64,000 nt of DNA. Origin: Pedococcus aerophilus. Lineage in GTDB: Bacteria > Actinomycetota > Actinomycetes > Actinomycetales > Dermatophilaceae. Each line of letters begins with the position of its first letter. The first letter of the stretch is position 1. The stretch covers positions 2,093,942 to 2,157,941 of the forward strand of contig NZ_BAAARN010000001.1 in the NCBI RefSeq assembly GCF_039532215.1, read 5' to 3'. This document shows positions 9,251 to 18,674 of this stretch, piece after piece. Below the pieces are notes generated by a model. That model saw only the letters and a list, made by a program, of their open reading frames with translations. It did no database searches and was not told where the DNA came from. Position numbers and translations under genes: made by a program.

Positions 9251-9291
9251 GCGAGGTATGGCGCGTGGCCCGGCCACGCGGCATACCTCGC
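9251..9291. terminator. Hairpin terminator built on GGTATG/CATACC arms
   Basis: Arms at 9251-9270 and 9272-9291 pair at 19 of 20 positions, making a very long stem five bases after the exporter stop. There is no U-tract, as usual in high-GC actinobacteria. The arms carry GAGGTATGGCGCGTGG and its near complement, the module that recurs at 40403-40440. Confidence 0.7.
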
Positions 9292-9347
9292 CCCATGTGG
9301 GGGAACGTGGGGGTCGACCCTGAGTCGCCCCTGAACGCACCCCTGAA

Positions 9348-9377
9348 CCCCGGGTGAGCCCCTCGGCTCGCCCGGGG
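9348..9377. terminator. Second hairpin upstream of the ABC operon
   Basis: A 12-bp stem (9348-9359 with 9366-9377, one G-U pair) around a 6-base loop. It covers the GTG at 9354 that would be the longest-ORF start of the following ABC gene, arguing that translation starts further downstream. Confidence 0.45.
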
Positions 9378-9385
9378 TTCGTGGT

Positions 9386-9398
9386 TACTGTGCAGAGC
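9386..9398 (+). promoter_or_regulatory. -10 element TACTGT, likely leaderless start
   Basis: TACTGT at 9386-9391 fits the actinobacterial TANNNT -10 box and lies seven bases before the GTG at 9399. That is the spacing expected for a leaderless mRNA. No Shine-Dalgarno sequence is seen before this GTG. Confidence 0.35.
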
Positions 9399-10349
9399 GT
9401 GGACACCGTCGTGCAGACCCAAGGGCTGACCAAGGACTACGGTCCGGTCCTCGCCCTCGACTCCCTCGACCTCGGCATCGGGCCCGGGATCACGGGCCTC
9501 GTCGGCGCGAACGGCGCCGGCAAGTCGACGCTCCTCAAGATCCTCCTCGGGCTGGTGCCGGCCACCGGCGGTGTGGCGCAGGTCCTCGGCCACGACATCG
9601 CCACGGAGGGACCGGCGATCCGTTCCTTGGTCGGCTACCTGCCGGAGCACGACTGCCTGCCACCCGACGTGAGCGCCAGCGACTTCGTCGTGCACCTGGC
9701 GATGATGTCGGGGCTGCCCCGGGTCGCGGCCCGCGAGCGCGCGGCCGAGGTGCTGCGGCACGTCGGGCTCGCCGAGGAGCGGTACCGCCCGATGGGTGGC
9801 TACTCGACCGGCATGAAGCAGAAGGCCAAGCTCGCGCAGGCGCTGGCCCACGACCCCCGGCTCGTCCTGCTCGACGAGCCGACCAACGGCCTCGACCCGG
9901 CCGCTCGCGAGGAGATGCTGGGCCTGGTCCAGCGGATCGGGCGCGACTTCGGGATCGCCGTGATCGTGACCTCGCACCTGCTCGGGGAGCTGGAGCGGGT
10001 CAGCGACCACGTGGTCGTCCTCGACGGAGGGCGGCTGCTGCGCGCGTCGCGGACCGACGAGTTCCTCGACGCCACCGGCGTCCTGCTCGTCGAGGTGCTC
10101 GGCGAGGACGGGCAGGCCCGGATGGCCGAGGCGCTCGGCCGAGCCGGGGTCGCCACGACGTCCCGCGGAGCCCTGCTGACCGTCGACGCCGCTGCTGGCC
10201 CAGCGGGCTCACCCGACGTGCACGACCTGATCCGCGACACCGCCGGCGACCTCGGGCTCGGCCTGGTCCGGCTCCAGGTCGACCACCGCCGCATCGAGGA
10301 CGTCTTCGCCGACGACCGCGCGTCCACCGAGGAGGTGTCCCGTGGCTGA
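9399..10349 (+). CDS. ABC transporter ATP-binding protein (first of two)
   Basis: A 316-residue ATPase of the ABC-2 exporter (CcmA/DrrA-like) class. The Walker A is GANGAGKST at about 36-44, the ABC signature YSTGMKQKAKLAQAL, and Walker B LVLLDEPTNGLD followed by the switch His in TSHLL. The C-terminal extension (about 220-316) is typical of these exporters. I place the start at GTG 9399, after the hairpin, rather than at GTG 9354. It overlaps the start of the permease gene at 10342 by eight bases and pairs with it. The transported substrate cannot be inferred. Confidence 0.88.
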   Translation: MDTVVQTQGLTKDYGPVLALDSLDLGIGPGITGLVGANGAGKSTLLKILLGLVPATGGVAQVLGHDIATEGPAIRSLVGYLPEHDCLPPDVSASDFVVHLAMMSGLPRVAARERAAEVLRHVGLAEERYRPMGGYSTGMKQKAKLAQALAHDPRLVLLDEPTNGLDPAAREEMLGLVQRIGRDFGIAVIVTSHLLGELERVSDHVVVLDGGRLLRASRTDEFLDATGVLLVEVLGEDGQARMAEALGRAGVATTSRGALLTVDAAAGPAGSPDVHDLIRDTAGDLGLGLVRLQVDHRRIEDVFADDRASTEEVSRG

Positions 10350-11253
10350 GCAGCCGTCGACCGACCCCACCGCCGCGACCCCGGCAGGCGGCAGCGTCAT
10401 CCACGACCTGGGCTACCGCCCGTACACCGGGCCACGCCTCGGCTCCGGGGCGATCGCGCGGGCCCTGGTCGTCACCGGGTTCCGCAACGCCTTCGGGCTC
10501 GGCCGGTCCGGGCGCTCGAAGGTGCTGCCCTTCGTCCTGCTCGCCCTCAACCTGCTGCCGGCGCTGATCGTCGGCGGGGTGATGGTCTTCATCGGGCTCA
10601 AGGAGCTGCCGATCGGCTACGCGGAGTACGCCTCGCAGACGCAGGTGCTGCTCGGCATCTTCGTCGCCTCGCAGGCGCCCGTGCTGTTCTCCCGCGACCT
10701 GCGGCACGGCACCATCTCGCTCTACCTCGCCCGCCCGCTGCCGTCGTCCACCTATGCCGTCGCCCGCTGGGCCTCGCTGCTCGCGGCCACCTTGGTGTTC
10801 CTCCTCCTGCCGATCCTGCTCCTGTATGCCGTGGCGCTGCTCGGTGAGCTGGACGTGTCCGACCAGACGGCCGACGCCGCCGTCGCCGTGGGCCTGGCCC
10901 TGCTGCTCGCCCTCGCCCTGACCGGGCTGGCCGGGCTGATCGCGTCCTGGTCGACACGGCGCGGGTTCGCCGTCGTGGCCACCATCGCCCTGCTGCTCAT
11001 CGGCAACGGGATCGTCACCGCCATCCAGGCGATCGCGCTCGAGGAGGACCAGCCCCGCGTGGGCGAGGTCGCCGGACTCTTTTCGCCGTACTCGCTCTAC
11101 CGGGGGCTGATGGCCACCTGGGCCGACGAGTCCGCCCCGACCCCACCGACGGGAACCCCGATGCAGCTCGCCTACCTCGCCGTCCTGATCGGGGTGTCCG
11201 TCGTGTGCGTCGTCGCGCTGGTCCGCCGCTACCAGAAGGTGGCCACGGCATGA
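10342..11253 (+). CDS. ABC-2 type permease subunit (first of two)
   Basis: A 303-residue integral membrane protein with about six hydrophobic helices. It starts with GTG at 10342 behind GAGGAGGTG inside the end of the preceding ATPase gene. The N-terminal 35 residues include the conserved VIHDLGYRPYTGPR motif found at the N-terminus of many actinobacterial ABC-2 permeases. The cytoplasmic loop SRDLRHGTISLYLARPLPSS resembles the coupling segment where ABC-2 permeases meet their ATPase. It acts with the ATPase at 9399. Confidence 0.85.
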   Translation: MAEQPSTDPTAATPAGGSVIHDLGYRPYTGPRLGSGAIARALVVTGFRNAFGLGRSGRSKVLPFVLLALNLLPALIVGGVMVFIGLKELPIGYAEYASQTQVLLGIFVASQAPVLFSRDLRHGTISLYLARPLPSSTYAVARWASLLAATLVFLLLPILLLYAVALLGELDVSDQTADAAVAVGLALLLALALTGLAGLIASWSTRRGFAVVATIALLLIGNGIVTAIQAIALEEDQPRVGEVAGLFSPYSLYRGLMATWADESAPTPPTGTPMQLAYLAVLIGVSVVCVVALVRRYQKVATA

Positions 11254-12170
11254 GCGTCCTGACCCTCGACAAGACCTCGCGCTGGTACGGCAACGTCGTG
11301 GCCGTCAACGGCATCTCCATGACCGTCCGGCCCGGCGTCACCGGCCTGCTCGGCCCGAACGGAGCAGGCAAGACCACGCTCATCGCCCTGATGTCGGGGT
11401 TCCTCGCCCCGTCGGCCGGCACCGTCACCCTCGACGGCGAGCCGATCTGGCGGCACACCGACGCCTACCGGACCATCGGCCTGGTGCCGGAGCGGGAGCT
11501 GAGCTTCGGCTACCTGACGGGCCGCCAGTTCGTCCTCGCCAACGCCGAGCTGCACGGGCTCGCCGACCCCGGCGCCGCCGCGGAGCGGGCCCTCGAGGTC
11601 GTCGAGATGACCGAGCCGGCCGCCCGCCGGATCGGCACGTACTCCAAGGGCATGCGGCAGCGGGTCAAGCTCGCCTCCGCCCTCGTCCACGACCCGTCGG
11701 TCCTGCTGCTCGACGAGCCCTTCAACGGGGTGGACCCACGCCAACGGCTGCACCTCATGAGCCTGCTGCGGCGGATGGGCGCCGAGGGTCGGACGGTGCT
11801 GTTCAGCTCACACATCCTCGAGGAGGTCGAGCAGGTGGCGCGGCAGATCGAGGTCGTCGTCTCCGGCCGGCACGCGGCGTCGGGCGACTTCGGGCAGATC
11901 CGGCGGCTGATGACCGACCGCCCCGTCCAGTACGTCGTGGTCGCCGACGACGACCGCGGCCTCGCCAGCGCCCTGATCGCCGAACCCTCCGTCGTCTCCG
12001 TGGCTCTGCGGCGAGCCGGCGGCCTGGACGTGTCGGTGTCGGACTTCGGCTCCTTCACGCTCCGGCTGCCCCTGGTCGCCCGACAGCGTGGCATCAGGGT
12101 CCTCGAGCTCACCCCGTCCGACGAGTCGCTCGAGAGCGTCTTCGCCTACCTGGTCGGAGCAGACCGATGA
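11250..12170 (+). CDS. ABC transporter ATP-binding protein (second of two)
   Basis: A 306-residue ATPase with Walker A GPNGAGKTT (about 34-42), signature YSKGMRQRVKLASAL, Walker B VLLLDEPFNGVD and switch His in SSHILEE. The longer ORF from 11205 is rejected because ATG 11250 overlaps the permease TGA by four bases, the coupling seen throughout this operon. The C-terminal domain (about 215-306) again marks the ABC-2 exporter class. It should serve the permease at 12167 or form a heteromeric complex with the first pair. Confidence 0.9.
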   Translation: MSVLTLDKTSRWYGNVVAVNGISMTVRPGVTGLLGPNGAGKTTLIALMSGFLAPSAGTVTLDGEPIWRHTDAYRTIGLVPERELSFGYLTGRQFVLANAELHGLADPGAAAERALEVVEMTEPAARRIGTYSKGMRQRVKLASALVHDPSVLLLDEPFNGVDPRQRLHLMSLLRRMGAEGRTVLFSSHILEEVEQVARQIEVVVSGRHAASGDFGQIRRLMTDRPVQYVVVADDDRGLASALIAEPSVVSVALRRAGGLDVSVSDFGSFTLRLPLVARQRGIRVLELTPSDESLESVFAYLVGADR

Positions 12171-12877
12171 ACCCCACGATCGCCCGCCTCTCCTCCCAGG
12201 CCCTGCTCGGCCGCCGACGCGGTGTCGTCCTGGTCCTGATCCCGGCCGTGCTCCTCCTGCTGGCCGTCATCGTGGGGCTGCTCACCGACGACGTCGCCGT
12301 GGGGTACGACGCGGTGACCAGCCTCGGCTTCACCCTGGCCCTGCCGCTCGTGGCGCTGCTCGCCGCGACCGCGGTCCTCGGCCCCGAGGTCGACGACGGG
12401 TCGATCGTCTACCTGTTGTCCAAGCCGGTGAGCCGCCACGTCGTCGCCGTGAGCAAGTTCGTCATCGCCTGGGCCGCGACGATGGTGCTCGGGGCGCTGC
12501 CCGTCCTGGTGGCGGGGCTGGTCCTCGACGTGGGCGACCTGCGCCAGGCGCTCGCCTGGGGCGTCGGGGCAGCGGTGGCCGGCACGGCATACACCGCCTT
12601 GTTCCTCGCCCTCGCGGCGTTCACCCGGCACGCGGTCGTGGTCGGGCTGCTCTTCGCGCTGCTCTGGGAGGGGGTGCTAGGCAACCTCCTCGACGGCATC
12701 CGCTGGCTCGCGATCGGCCCGTGGGGCAGGGAGGTCGCCGCCGCGGTCAGCGACCGGGTGCCCTCACCAGAGGTCGGTCTCACGTATGCCGTGGTGGCCG
12801 CCGTGCTCGTCACCGCGGGATCGGTGTGGTTCACCGGGGACCGGCTGCGGTCGTTCACGCTCCGCGGCGACGAGTAG
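12167..12877 (+). CDS. ABC-2 type permease subunit (second of two)
   Basis: A 236-residue membrane protein of six predicted helices, shorter than its partner. It has the ABC-2 elements LGPEVDDGSIVYLLSKPVSRHVVAVSK (coupling loop with the SKPVSR motif seen in bacitracin/NosY-type permeases). The ATG overlaps the ATPase stop (ATGA). It is the last gene of the four-gene exporter operon and is followed by a perfect 18-bp hairpin. Confidence 0.85.
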   Translation: MNPTIARLSSQALLGRRRGVVLVLIPAVLLLLAVIVGLLTDDVAVGYDAVTSLGFTLALPLVALLAATAVLGPEVDDGSIVYLLSKPVSRHVVAVSKFVIAWAATMVLGALPVLVAGLVLDVGDLRQALAWGVGAAVAGTAYTALFLALAAFTRHAVVVGLLFALLWEGVLGNLLDGIRWLAIGPWGREVAAAVSDRVPSPEVGLTYAVVAAVLVTAGSVWFTGDRLRSFTLRGDE

Positions 12878-12895
12878 CCGCACCTCCCACGCCAT

Positions 12896-12936
12896 ACGAC
12901 GACTCCGCGCACCCGAGAGGTGCGCGGAGTCGTCGT
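12896..12936. terminator. Bidirectional terminator, perfect 18-bp stem
   Basis: Arms 12896-12913 and 12919-12936 are perfectly complementary around CGAGA. It sits between the convergent ABC operon and bkdC and can serve both strands. No U-tract is present. Confidence 0.8.
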
Positions 12937-12973
12937 GGTGGGCGCGAGGTGCGCGCCGTCAGCCGGTCGGTCG

Positions 12974-14506
12974 TCAGCCCCAGACGAGGCCGCGCGCCGG
13001 GTCGGCGAGGATCGCACCGACGTCGGCGATGAACTTGCTACCGAGCTCGCCGTCGACCAGGCGGTGGTCGAACGACAACGCGAGCTGGGTGACCCAGCGC
13101 GGCTCGATCGTCTCGGTGCCGTCGGCGGCGGTGACCACCCACGGTTGGCGGCGGATCGCACCGAACGCCATGATCGCCGACTCGCCGGGGTTGATGATCG
13201 GGGTGCCGGTGTCGACGCCGAAGACGCCGACGTTGGTGATGGTGATCGTGCCGCCGGACATGTCGGCCGGCTGCGTGCGACCCTCGCGGGCCGTGGCCGT
13301 CAGCGCGCCGATGGCCTCGGCGAGCTGGAGCATCGACATCTGGTCGGCGTCCTTGATGTTCGGGACGATCAGGCCACGCGGGGTGGCGGCGGCGATGCCG
13401 AGGTTGACGTAGTGCTTGACCACGATCTCCTGGGCGGCCTCGTCCCACGTCGCGTTGATCTCGGGGTGGCGCCGGATCGCGACCGCCATCGCCTTGGCCA
13501 GCACGAGCAGCGGCGTGACCTTGACGTCCTTGAACTCACGGTCCTTCTTCAGCCGGTCGACGAGCTCCATGGTGGCGGTCGCGTCGATGGTGACCCACTC
13601 GGTGACGTGCGGCGCGGTGAACGCACTGCCGACCATCGCCTGGGCCGTCATCTTGCGGACGCCCTTGATGGGGACGCGCGTCTCGCGCTCGCCGCGCGTG
13701 AAGACGGGTGCCTGGTATGCCGCGGGGGCACCCATGGCGGCGGACGGCTGGGCCGTCGCCGGGGCGGCTGCCTCGGTGGGCGCCGACCCGTTCGCGGCGT
13801 GGGCGTCGACATCGGCGCGGCTGATGATGCCGCCCTCGCCCGAGCCCGAGACGGCGTTGAGGTCGACCCCGAGGTCCTTGGCGTACTTGCGCACCGGCGG
13901 CTTGGCCAGCGCCCGGGCGCCACCCTCACGGACCGGTGCAGCGGGGGCCGGGGCGCAGGACGGTGCGGCCGGGGCCACCCGTGACTCCTGGGCGGCCGGG
14001 GTGAACTTGGCCTGCACGGCCGGGGCGACCGCAGTCGCACCGCCCTTGCGGGGGCGACGGACCGCCTCGGTCTGCTTGACGCCGTAGCCGACGAGGACGG
14101 CGGTGCGACCGGTGGACGTGGTGCCACCGATCTTGCCCTCCTCGATGACCTCCTCGTCCGCCTCGGCGGCAGCCGCCGCGGCGGCCATCTTCGGTGCCGG
14201 TGACCCCTCGATGCCGGGCTCGACGGCACCCGCCGTCGGGGCGTCCTGCACGGGCGCGGCCCCGCCGACGGTGTCGACGGAGATGATCGGCGTGCCGACC
14301 TCGACCGTGTCACCCTCGGCGACGTGCAGCGCGGTGACCGTGCCGGCGAACGGCACGGGCAGCTCGACGAGCGACTTCGCCGTCTCGATCTCGACGACGA
14401 TGTCGTTGACCTTGACCGTGTCGCCGACCTTGACGTTCCAGGTGACGATGTCGGCCTCGGTCAGACCCTCACCGGGGTCGGGAAGCTTGAACTCCTTGAC
14501 TGCCAT
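12974..14506 (-). CDS. bkdC: 2-oxoacid dehydrogenase E2 (dihydrolipoamide acyltransferase), branched-chain type
   Basis: A 510-residue E2 subunit. The lipoyl domain is at about 1-80 with lipoylated Lys44 in ETAKSLVELP. An Ala/Pro-rich linker leads to the peripheral subunit-binding domain (about 180-225, KPPVRKYAKDLGVDLNAV). The catalytic domain ends in SFDHRLVDGELG with the active His near 481. It transfers acyl groups to CoA in the 2-oxoacid dehydrogenase complex. The start is ATG 14506 (MAVKEFKLPDPGEG), not the much longer ORF. It lies 17 bases after the E1-beta stop in a minus-strand bkdA-bkdB-bkdC operon. The branched-chain rather than pyruvate assignment rests on the E1 subunits. Confidence 0.92.
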   Translation of the reverse strand: MAVKEFKLPDPGEGLTEADIVTWNVKVGDTVKVNDIVVEIETAKSLVELPVPFAGTVTALHVAEGDTVEVGTPIISVDTVGGAAPVQDAPTAGAVEPGIEGSPAPKMAAAAAAAEADEEVIEEGKIGGTTSTGRTAVLVGYGVKQTEAVRRPRKGGATAVAPAVQAKFTPAAQESRVAPAAPSCAPAPAAPVREGGARALAKPPVRKYAKDLGVDLNAVSGSGEGGIISRADVDAHAANGSAPTEAAAPATAQPSAAMGAPAAYQAPVFTRGERETRVPIKGVRKMTAQAMVGSAFTAPHVTEWVTIDATATMELVDRLKKDREFKDVKVTPLLVLAKAMAVAIRRHPEINATWDEAAQEIVVKHYVNLGIAAATPRGLIVPNIKDADQMSMLQLAEAIGALTATAREGRTQPADMSGGTITITNVGVFGVDTGTPIINPGESAIMAFGAIRRQPWVVTAADGTETIEPRWVTQLALSFDHRLVDGELGSKFIADVGAILADPARGLVWG

Positions 14507-14523
14507 GGTGTTTCGCGCCCCTC

Positions 14524-15498
14524 TCAGAAGGCCAGCGAGCGGTCGACGGCGTCGAGGACGCGGTCCAGGTCGGGAAGGAACTCTTCCTCGAGCTTGCTCG
14601 GCGGGTAGGGCAGGTTGTAGCCACCGACCCGGAGCACGGGGGCCTCGAGGTGGTAGAAGCACCGCTGCTGCAGGGCGGCGGCGATCTCGGCACCCATGCC
14701 GAGGAACGTCGACGCCTCGTGGACCACGACGGTGCGGCCGGTCTTCTCGACCGACGCCGCGACGGTGTCGAGGTCGAGCGGGCTCAGCGTGCGCAGGTCG
14801 ATGACCTCGAGGTTCTTGCCCTCGGCTGCTGCAGCCTCGGCGGCCTGCAGGCAGGTCTTGACCATGGGGCCGTAAGCGACCAGCGTCGCGTCGGTGCCCT
14901 CGCGGACAACCTGGGCCTCGAGCAGCGGGCGGGACGCAGCGGTCTCGTCCACCTCGCCCTTGTCCCAGTAGCGGCGCTTGGGTTCGTAGAACAGCACCGG
15001 GTCGTCGGACTCGATGGCCTGCTGGATCATCCAGTAGGCGTCCTCGGCGTTGGAGCAGCAGACGACCTTGAGCCCCGCGGTGTGCGCGAAGTAGGCCTCG
15101 TTGGACTCCGAGTGGTGCTCGACCGCGCCGATACCACCGCCGACGGGGATGCGGATGACCATGGGCAGCTTGATCTTGCCCAGCGAGCGGGCCCGCATCT
15201 TGGCGACCTGGCTGACGATGTGGTCGAACGCCGGGTAGATGAAGCCGTCGAACTGGATCTCGACGACCGGGCGGTAGCCGCGCAGCGCCATACCGATCGC
15301 GGTGCCGACGATGCCGGCCTCGGCGAGCGGGGTGTCGATGACGCGGTCCTCGCCGAAGTCCTTCTGGAGGCCGTCGGTGACGCGGAAGACGCCACCGAGC
15401 TTGCCGATGTCCTCACCCATGAGGACGACCTTCGGGTCGCGCTCCATGGCGGCGCGCAGGCCGTTGTTGATGCCCTTGGCGATCGTCATGGTGCCCAT
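14524..15498 (-). CDS. bkdB: 2-oxoacid dehydrogenase E1 subunit beta
   Basis: A 324-residue transketolase-type E1-beta subunit, full length. Characteristic segments are VVLMGEDIGKLGGVFRVTDGL, DTPLAEAGIVGTAIGMALRGYRPVVEIQF and the C-terminal domain ending in PPSKLEEEFLPDLDRVLDAVDR. With E1-alpha it forms the thiamine-diphosphate heterotetramer that decarboxylates branched-chain 2-oxoacids. Its ATG overlaps the E1-alpha TGA by four bases. A second in-frame ATG three codons on (MTIAKG) is an alternative start. Confidence 0.92.
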   Translation of the reverse strand: MGTMTIAKGINNGLRAAMERDPKVVLMGEDIGKLGGVFRVTDGLQKDFGEDRVIDTPLAEAGIVGTAIGMALRGYRPVVEIQFDGFIYPAFDHIVSQVAKMRARSLGKIKLPMVIRIPVGGGIGAVEHHSESNEAYFAHTAGLKVVCCSNAEDAYWMIQQAIESDDPVLFYEPKRRYWDKGEVDETAASRPLLEAQVVREGTDATLVAYGPMVKTCLQAAEAAAAEGKNLEVIDLRTLSPLDLDTVAASVEKTGRTVVVHEASTFLGMGAEIAAALQQRCFYHLEAPVLRVGGYNLPYPPSKLEEEFLPDLDRVLDAVDRSLAF

Positions 15499-16709
15499 CA
15501 GTGACCACCCTCCGTGGTGAAGCCGGCGTGGTAGGCGGCGAACTCCTTGCGCTCGGCCTCGACGACCGGGTGCTCCTCGACGTAGATGTGGTCGAACATC
15601 GAGTCCGGGGTCGGGTCGGGCATGTTCAGGCAGCCCTCACGGACGGTGACGGCGAGCTCGTCGCCCTCGGCCTCGACAGCGTCGAAGAAGTCCTGGTCGG
15701 CCTTCTGCGTGTGCACGAGGTAGGACTTGAGGCGCTCGATCGGGTCGCGGTGCTTCCACACCTCGACCTCGGCGGAGACGCGGTACTTGGTGGGGTCGTC
15801 CGAGGTCGTGTGCGCGCCCATGCGGTACGTGTAGGCCTCGATGAAGGTCGGGCCGTTGCCGCTGCGGGCCGCGTTGAGGGCCTGCTGCGTCACGGCGTAG
15901 ACCGCGAGGACGTCGTTGCCGTCGACGCGCACACCGGGGAAGCCGAAGCCGCGCGCCCGCTGGTAGAGCGGGATACGGGTCTGGCGCTCGTTGGGCTCGG
16001 AGATCGCCCACTGGTTGTTCTGGCAGAAGAACACCACCGGGGCGTTGTTGACCGCGGCGTAGACGAAGGACTCGTTGACGTCACCCTGGGCGGTCGCGCC
16101 GTCGCCGAAGTAGGCGATGACGGCCGCGTCGCGGTCCTCGTCACCGGTGCCCACGTCGCCGTCGCGCTGGATGCCCATGGCGTACCCGGTCGCGTGCAGC
16201 GTCTGGGCGCCGATGACGATCGTGTAGAGGTGGAAGTTCTTCTCGTTCGGGTCCCAGCCACCGTGGTTGACCCCACGGAACAGGCCCAGCAGGTTGAGCG
16301 GGTCGACCCCGCGGCACCAGGCGACTCCGTGCTCGCGGTAGGTCGGGAAGGCGTAGTCCTGCGGGCGCATCGCGCGACCGGAACCGACCTGCGCCGCCTC
16401 CTGGCCGAGCAGGCTGGCCCAGATGCCGAGCTCACCCTGGCGCTGGAGGGCGGTGGCCTCGGCATCGACCCGGCGGATGAGCACCAGGTCGCGGTAGAAG
16501 CCGCGCAGGTCCTCGTCGCTCAGGTCCTTGACGTACTCGTCGTACTCGACGTTCTCGATGCGCTGCCCCTCGGGGGTGAGCAGCTGGACCATCTCGGGTC
16601 CACCGTCACCCACCTCCGGGACGGGGGCGGTCAGCTCGGCGAGCACCTCCTCCTCGTGGGGGGTGGCGCCGGCCTTCTCACCGGTACTGGCGACAGCGTT
16701 GTCGCTCAC
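15498..16709 (-). CDS. bkdA: 2-oxoacid dehydrogenase E1 subunit alpha
   Basis: A 403-residue E1-alpha subunit. The thiamine-diphosphate motif begins at GDG (about 192-194) and ends at NNAPVVFFCQNN (about 211-222). The phosphorylation-loop-like RMGAHTTSDDPTKYR favours the branched-chain (BCKDH) class over pyruvate dehydrogenase. I take GTG 16709 because AAGAAGGAGTG precedes it at correct spacing on the minus strand. The ORF is open to 16922, but the added residues are low-complexity. It heads the bkdABC operon for valine, leucine and isoleucine catabolism and branched fatty-acid precursor supply. Confidence 0.9.
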   Translation of the reverse strand: MSDNAVASTGEKAGATPHEEEVLAELTAPVPEVGDGGPEMVQLLTPEGQRIENVEYDEYVKDLSDEDLRGFYRDLVLIRRVDAEATALQRQGELGIWASLLGQEAAQVGSGRAMRPQDYAFPTYREHGVAWCRGVDPLNLLGLFRGVNHGGWDPNEKNFHLYTIVIGAQTLHATGYAMGIQRDGDVGTGDEDRDAAVIAYFGDGATAQGDVNESFVYAAVNNAPVVFFCQNNQWAISEPNERQTRIPLYQRARGFGFPGVRVDGNDVLAVYAVTQQALNAARSGNGPTFIEAYTYRMGAHTTSDDPTKYRVSAEVEVWKHRDPIERLKSYLVHTQKADQDFFDAVEAEGDELAVTVREGCLNMPDPTPDSMFDHIYVEEHPVVEAERKEFAAYHAGFTTEGGH

Positions 16710-17020
16710 AGGCACTCCTTCTTCCTCGGGACCGCGGTTGGCGGGACCTTCGGCTCGGGCCACGGCAACCCCCGCGGGGTCACCGCTGCTGGCGTTGCGC
16801 GGCAGGCTGGTTGCACCGGTTGTGGCGGCGCTCACATAGGGCCTTGCTGACGCCAAAGATAACCGGACCCCGGGAAATCTCAGAATCCGGACTTCCCCAC
16901 CCCCGCAGCAGCCCCCCGCCACCCCTCGACTTCGTGCCCGCAGTTCCGCTCAACAGGCGGTTGGGGTGCCGCGTGGGCGGGTTGGCGGGTACGAAGTCGA
17001 GGGGTGGGGTCGGGGTGGGG
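16710..17020. other. Gene-free gap: bkd promoter region and long inverted repeat
   Basis: 311 bases separate the bkdA start from the aldo/keto reductase stop, and I see no further gene. The part at 16710-16860 is the bkdA leader or N-terminal extension. The part at 16919-17007 is a long inverted repeat described separately. A clear -35/-10 pair for bkdA is not recognisable. ORFs crossing the gap on the plus strand are antisense shadows. Confidence 0.5.
16919..17007. terminator. 23-bp inverted repeat with 43-base loop, likely terminator
   Basis: Arms 16919-16941 and 16985-17007 match at 22 of 23 positions. The loop contains a smaller stem (CCGCT/GGCGG). The repeat begins 14 bases beyond the stop of the minus-strand aldo/keto reductase gene, so it is placed as that gene's terminator. 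The loop is unusually long. Confidence 0.5.
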
Positions 17021-18067
<1,047 letters not shown>

Positions 18068-18165
18068 GCCCCCAGTCTGTCGTGGGCCGCCCCCGACGAC
18101 CAGCGGGGTACGGCGCGGGACCATCGCCCGTTGCCCTCCCACCCCGGCGGGGTGAGGATGGGTGG

Positions 18166-18609
18166 ATGAGACCCCTTCGCCCCGTTCTGGCCCTGTCCGC
18201 CGTCGCCCTCGTGGCGGCCTGCGGGACAGGCACCGATGGCGGCGGGACCAGCACGGGCGGTGCCACGGCGGGGGCCACGACCGGCGCCACCACCGGCGCC
18301 ACGCCGGGGGCGAGCGCCACCCCGCCGGCGACGACCGGCACGGGTGACCCGGCTGACCCGACGCTGCCGTCCGACGGCCGCGGCAAGCTCGTCACGGTCA
18401 CCGGCACGGTCACCGACGGCGTCGAGAACGGCTGCCTGATGCTGACCACCGACCCGGCCAGCCCCGACGGGCCGTGGCAGCTCATCGGGAACACCGCCGG
18501 CATCAAGGCGGGCCAGAAGGTCACGGTCCGCGGCGCCCGCGTCGACACCGTCGCCACGACGTGCCAGCAGGGCCTGCCCTTCGACGTGCAGGCCGTCGTC
18601 AAGAGCTGA
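18166..18609 (+). CDS. Putative lipoprotein with Thr/Gly/Ala-rich linker
   Basis: A 147-residue secreted lipoprotein. The signal peptide ends in a lipobox LVAAC with the lipidated Cys at residue 19. A low-complexity linker of repeated GATT/GATP units follows (about 25-65), and then a small globular domain of about 80 residues (GKLVTVTGTVTDGVENGCLML and onward) with two further Cys. The fold looks like a small beta-barrel (OB-like), but I do not recognise the family. The start is ATG 18166, eliminating an Arg-rich extension from 18082. It is divergent from mgrA and convergent with the subtilase, with a perfect hairpin between. Confidence 0.7.
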   Translation: MRPLRPVLALSAVALVAACGTGTDGGGTSTGGATAGATTGATTGATPGASATPPATTGTGDPADPTLPSDGRGKLVTVTGTVTDGVENGCLMLTTDPASPDGPWQLIGNTAGIKAGQKVTVRGARVDTVATTCQQGLPFDVQAVVKS

Positions 18610-18621
18610 CGGGCAGCACGC

Positions 18622-18658
18622 ACAGGACCCCGCAGGCACGAAGCCTGCGGGGTCCTGT
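18622..18658. terminator. Bidirectional terminator, perfect 16-bp stem
   Basis: Arms 18622-18637 and 18643-18658 are exactly complementary around ACGAA, between the convergent lipoprotein and subtilase genes. Confidence 0.8.
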
Positions 18659-18674
18659 CCACTGCTGGTGCTGG

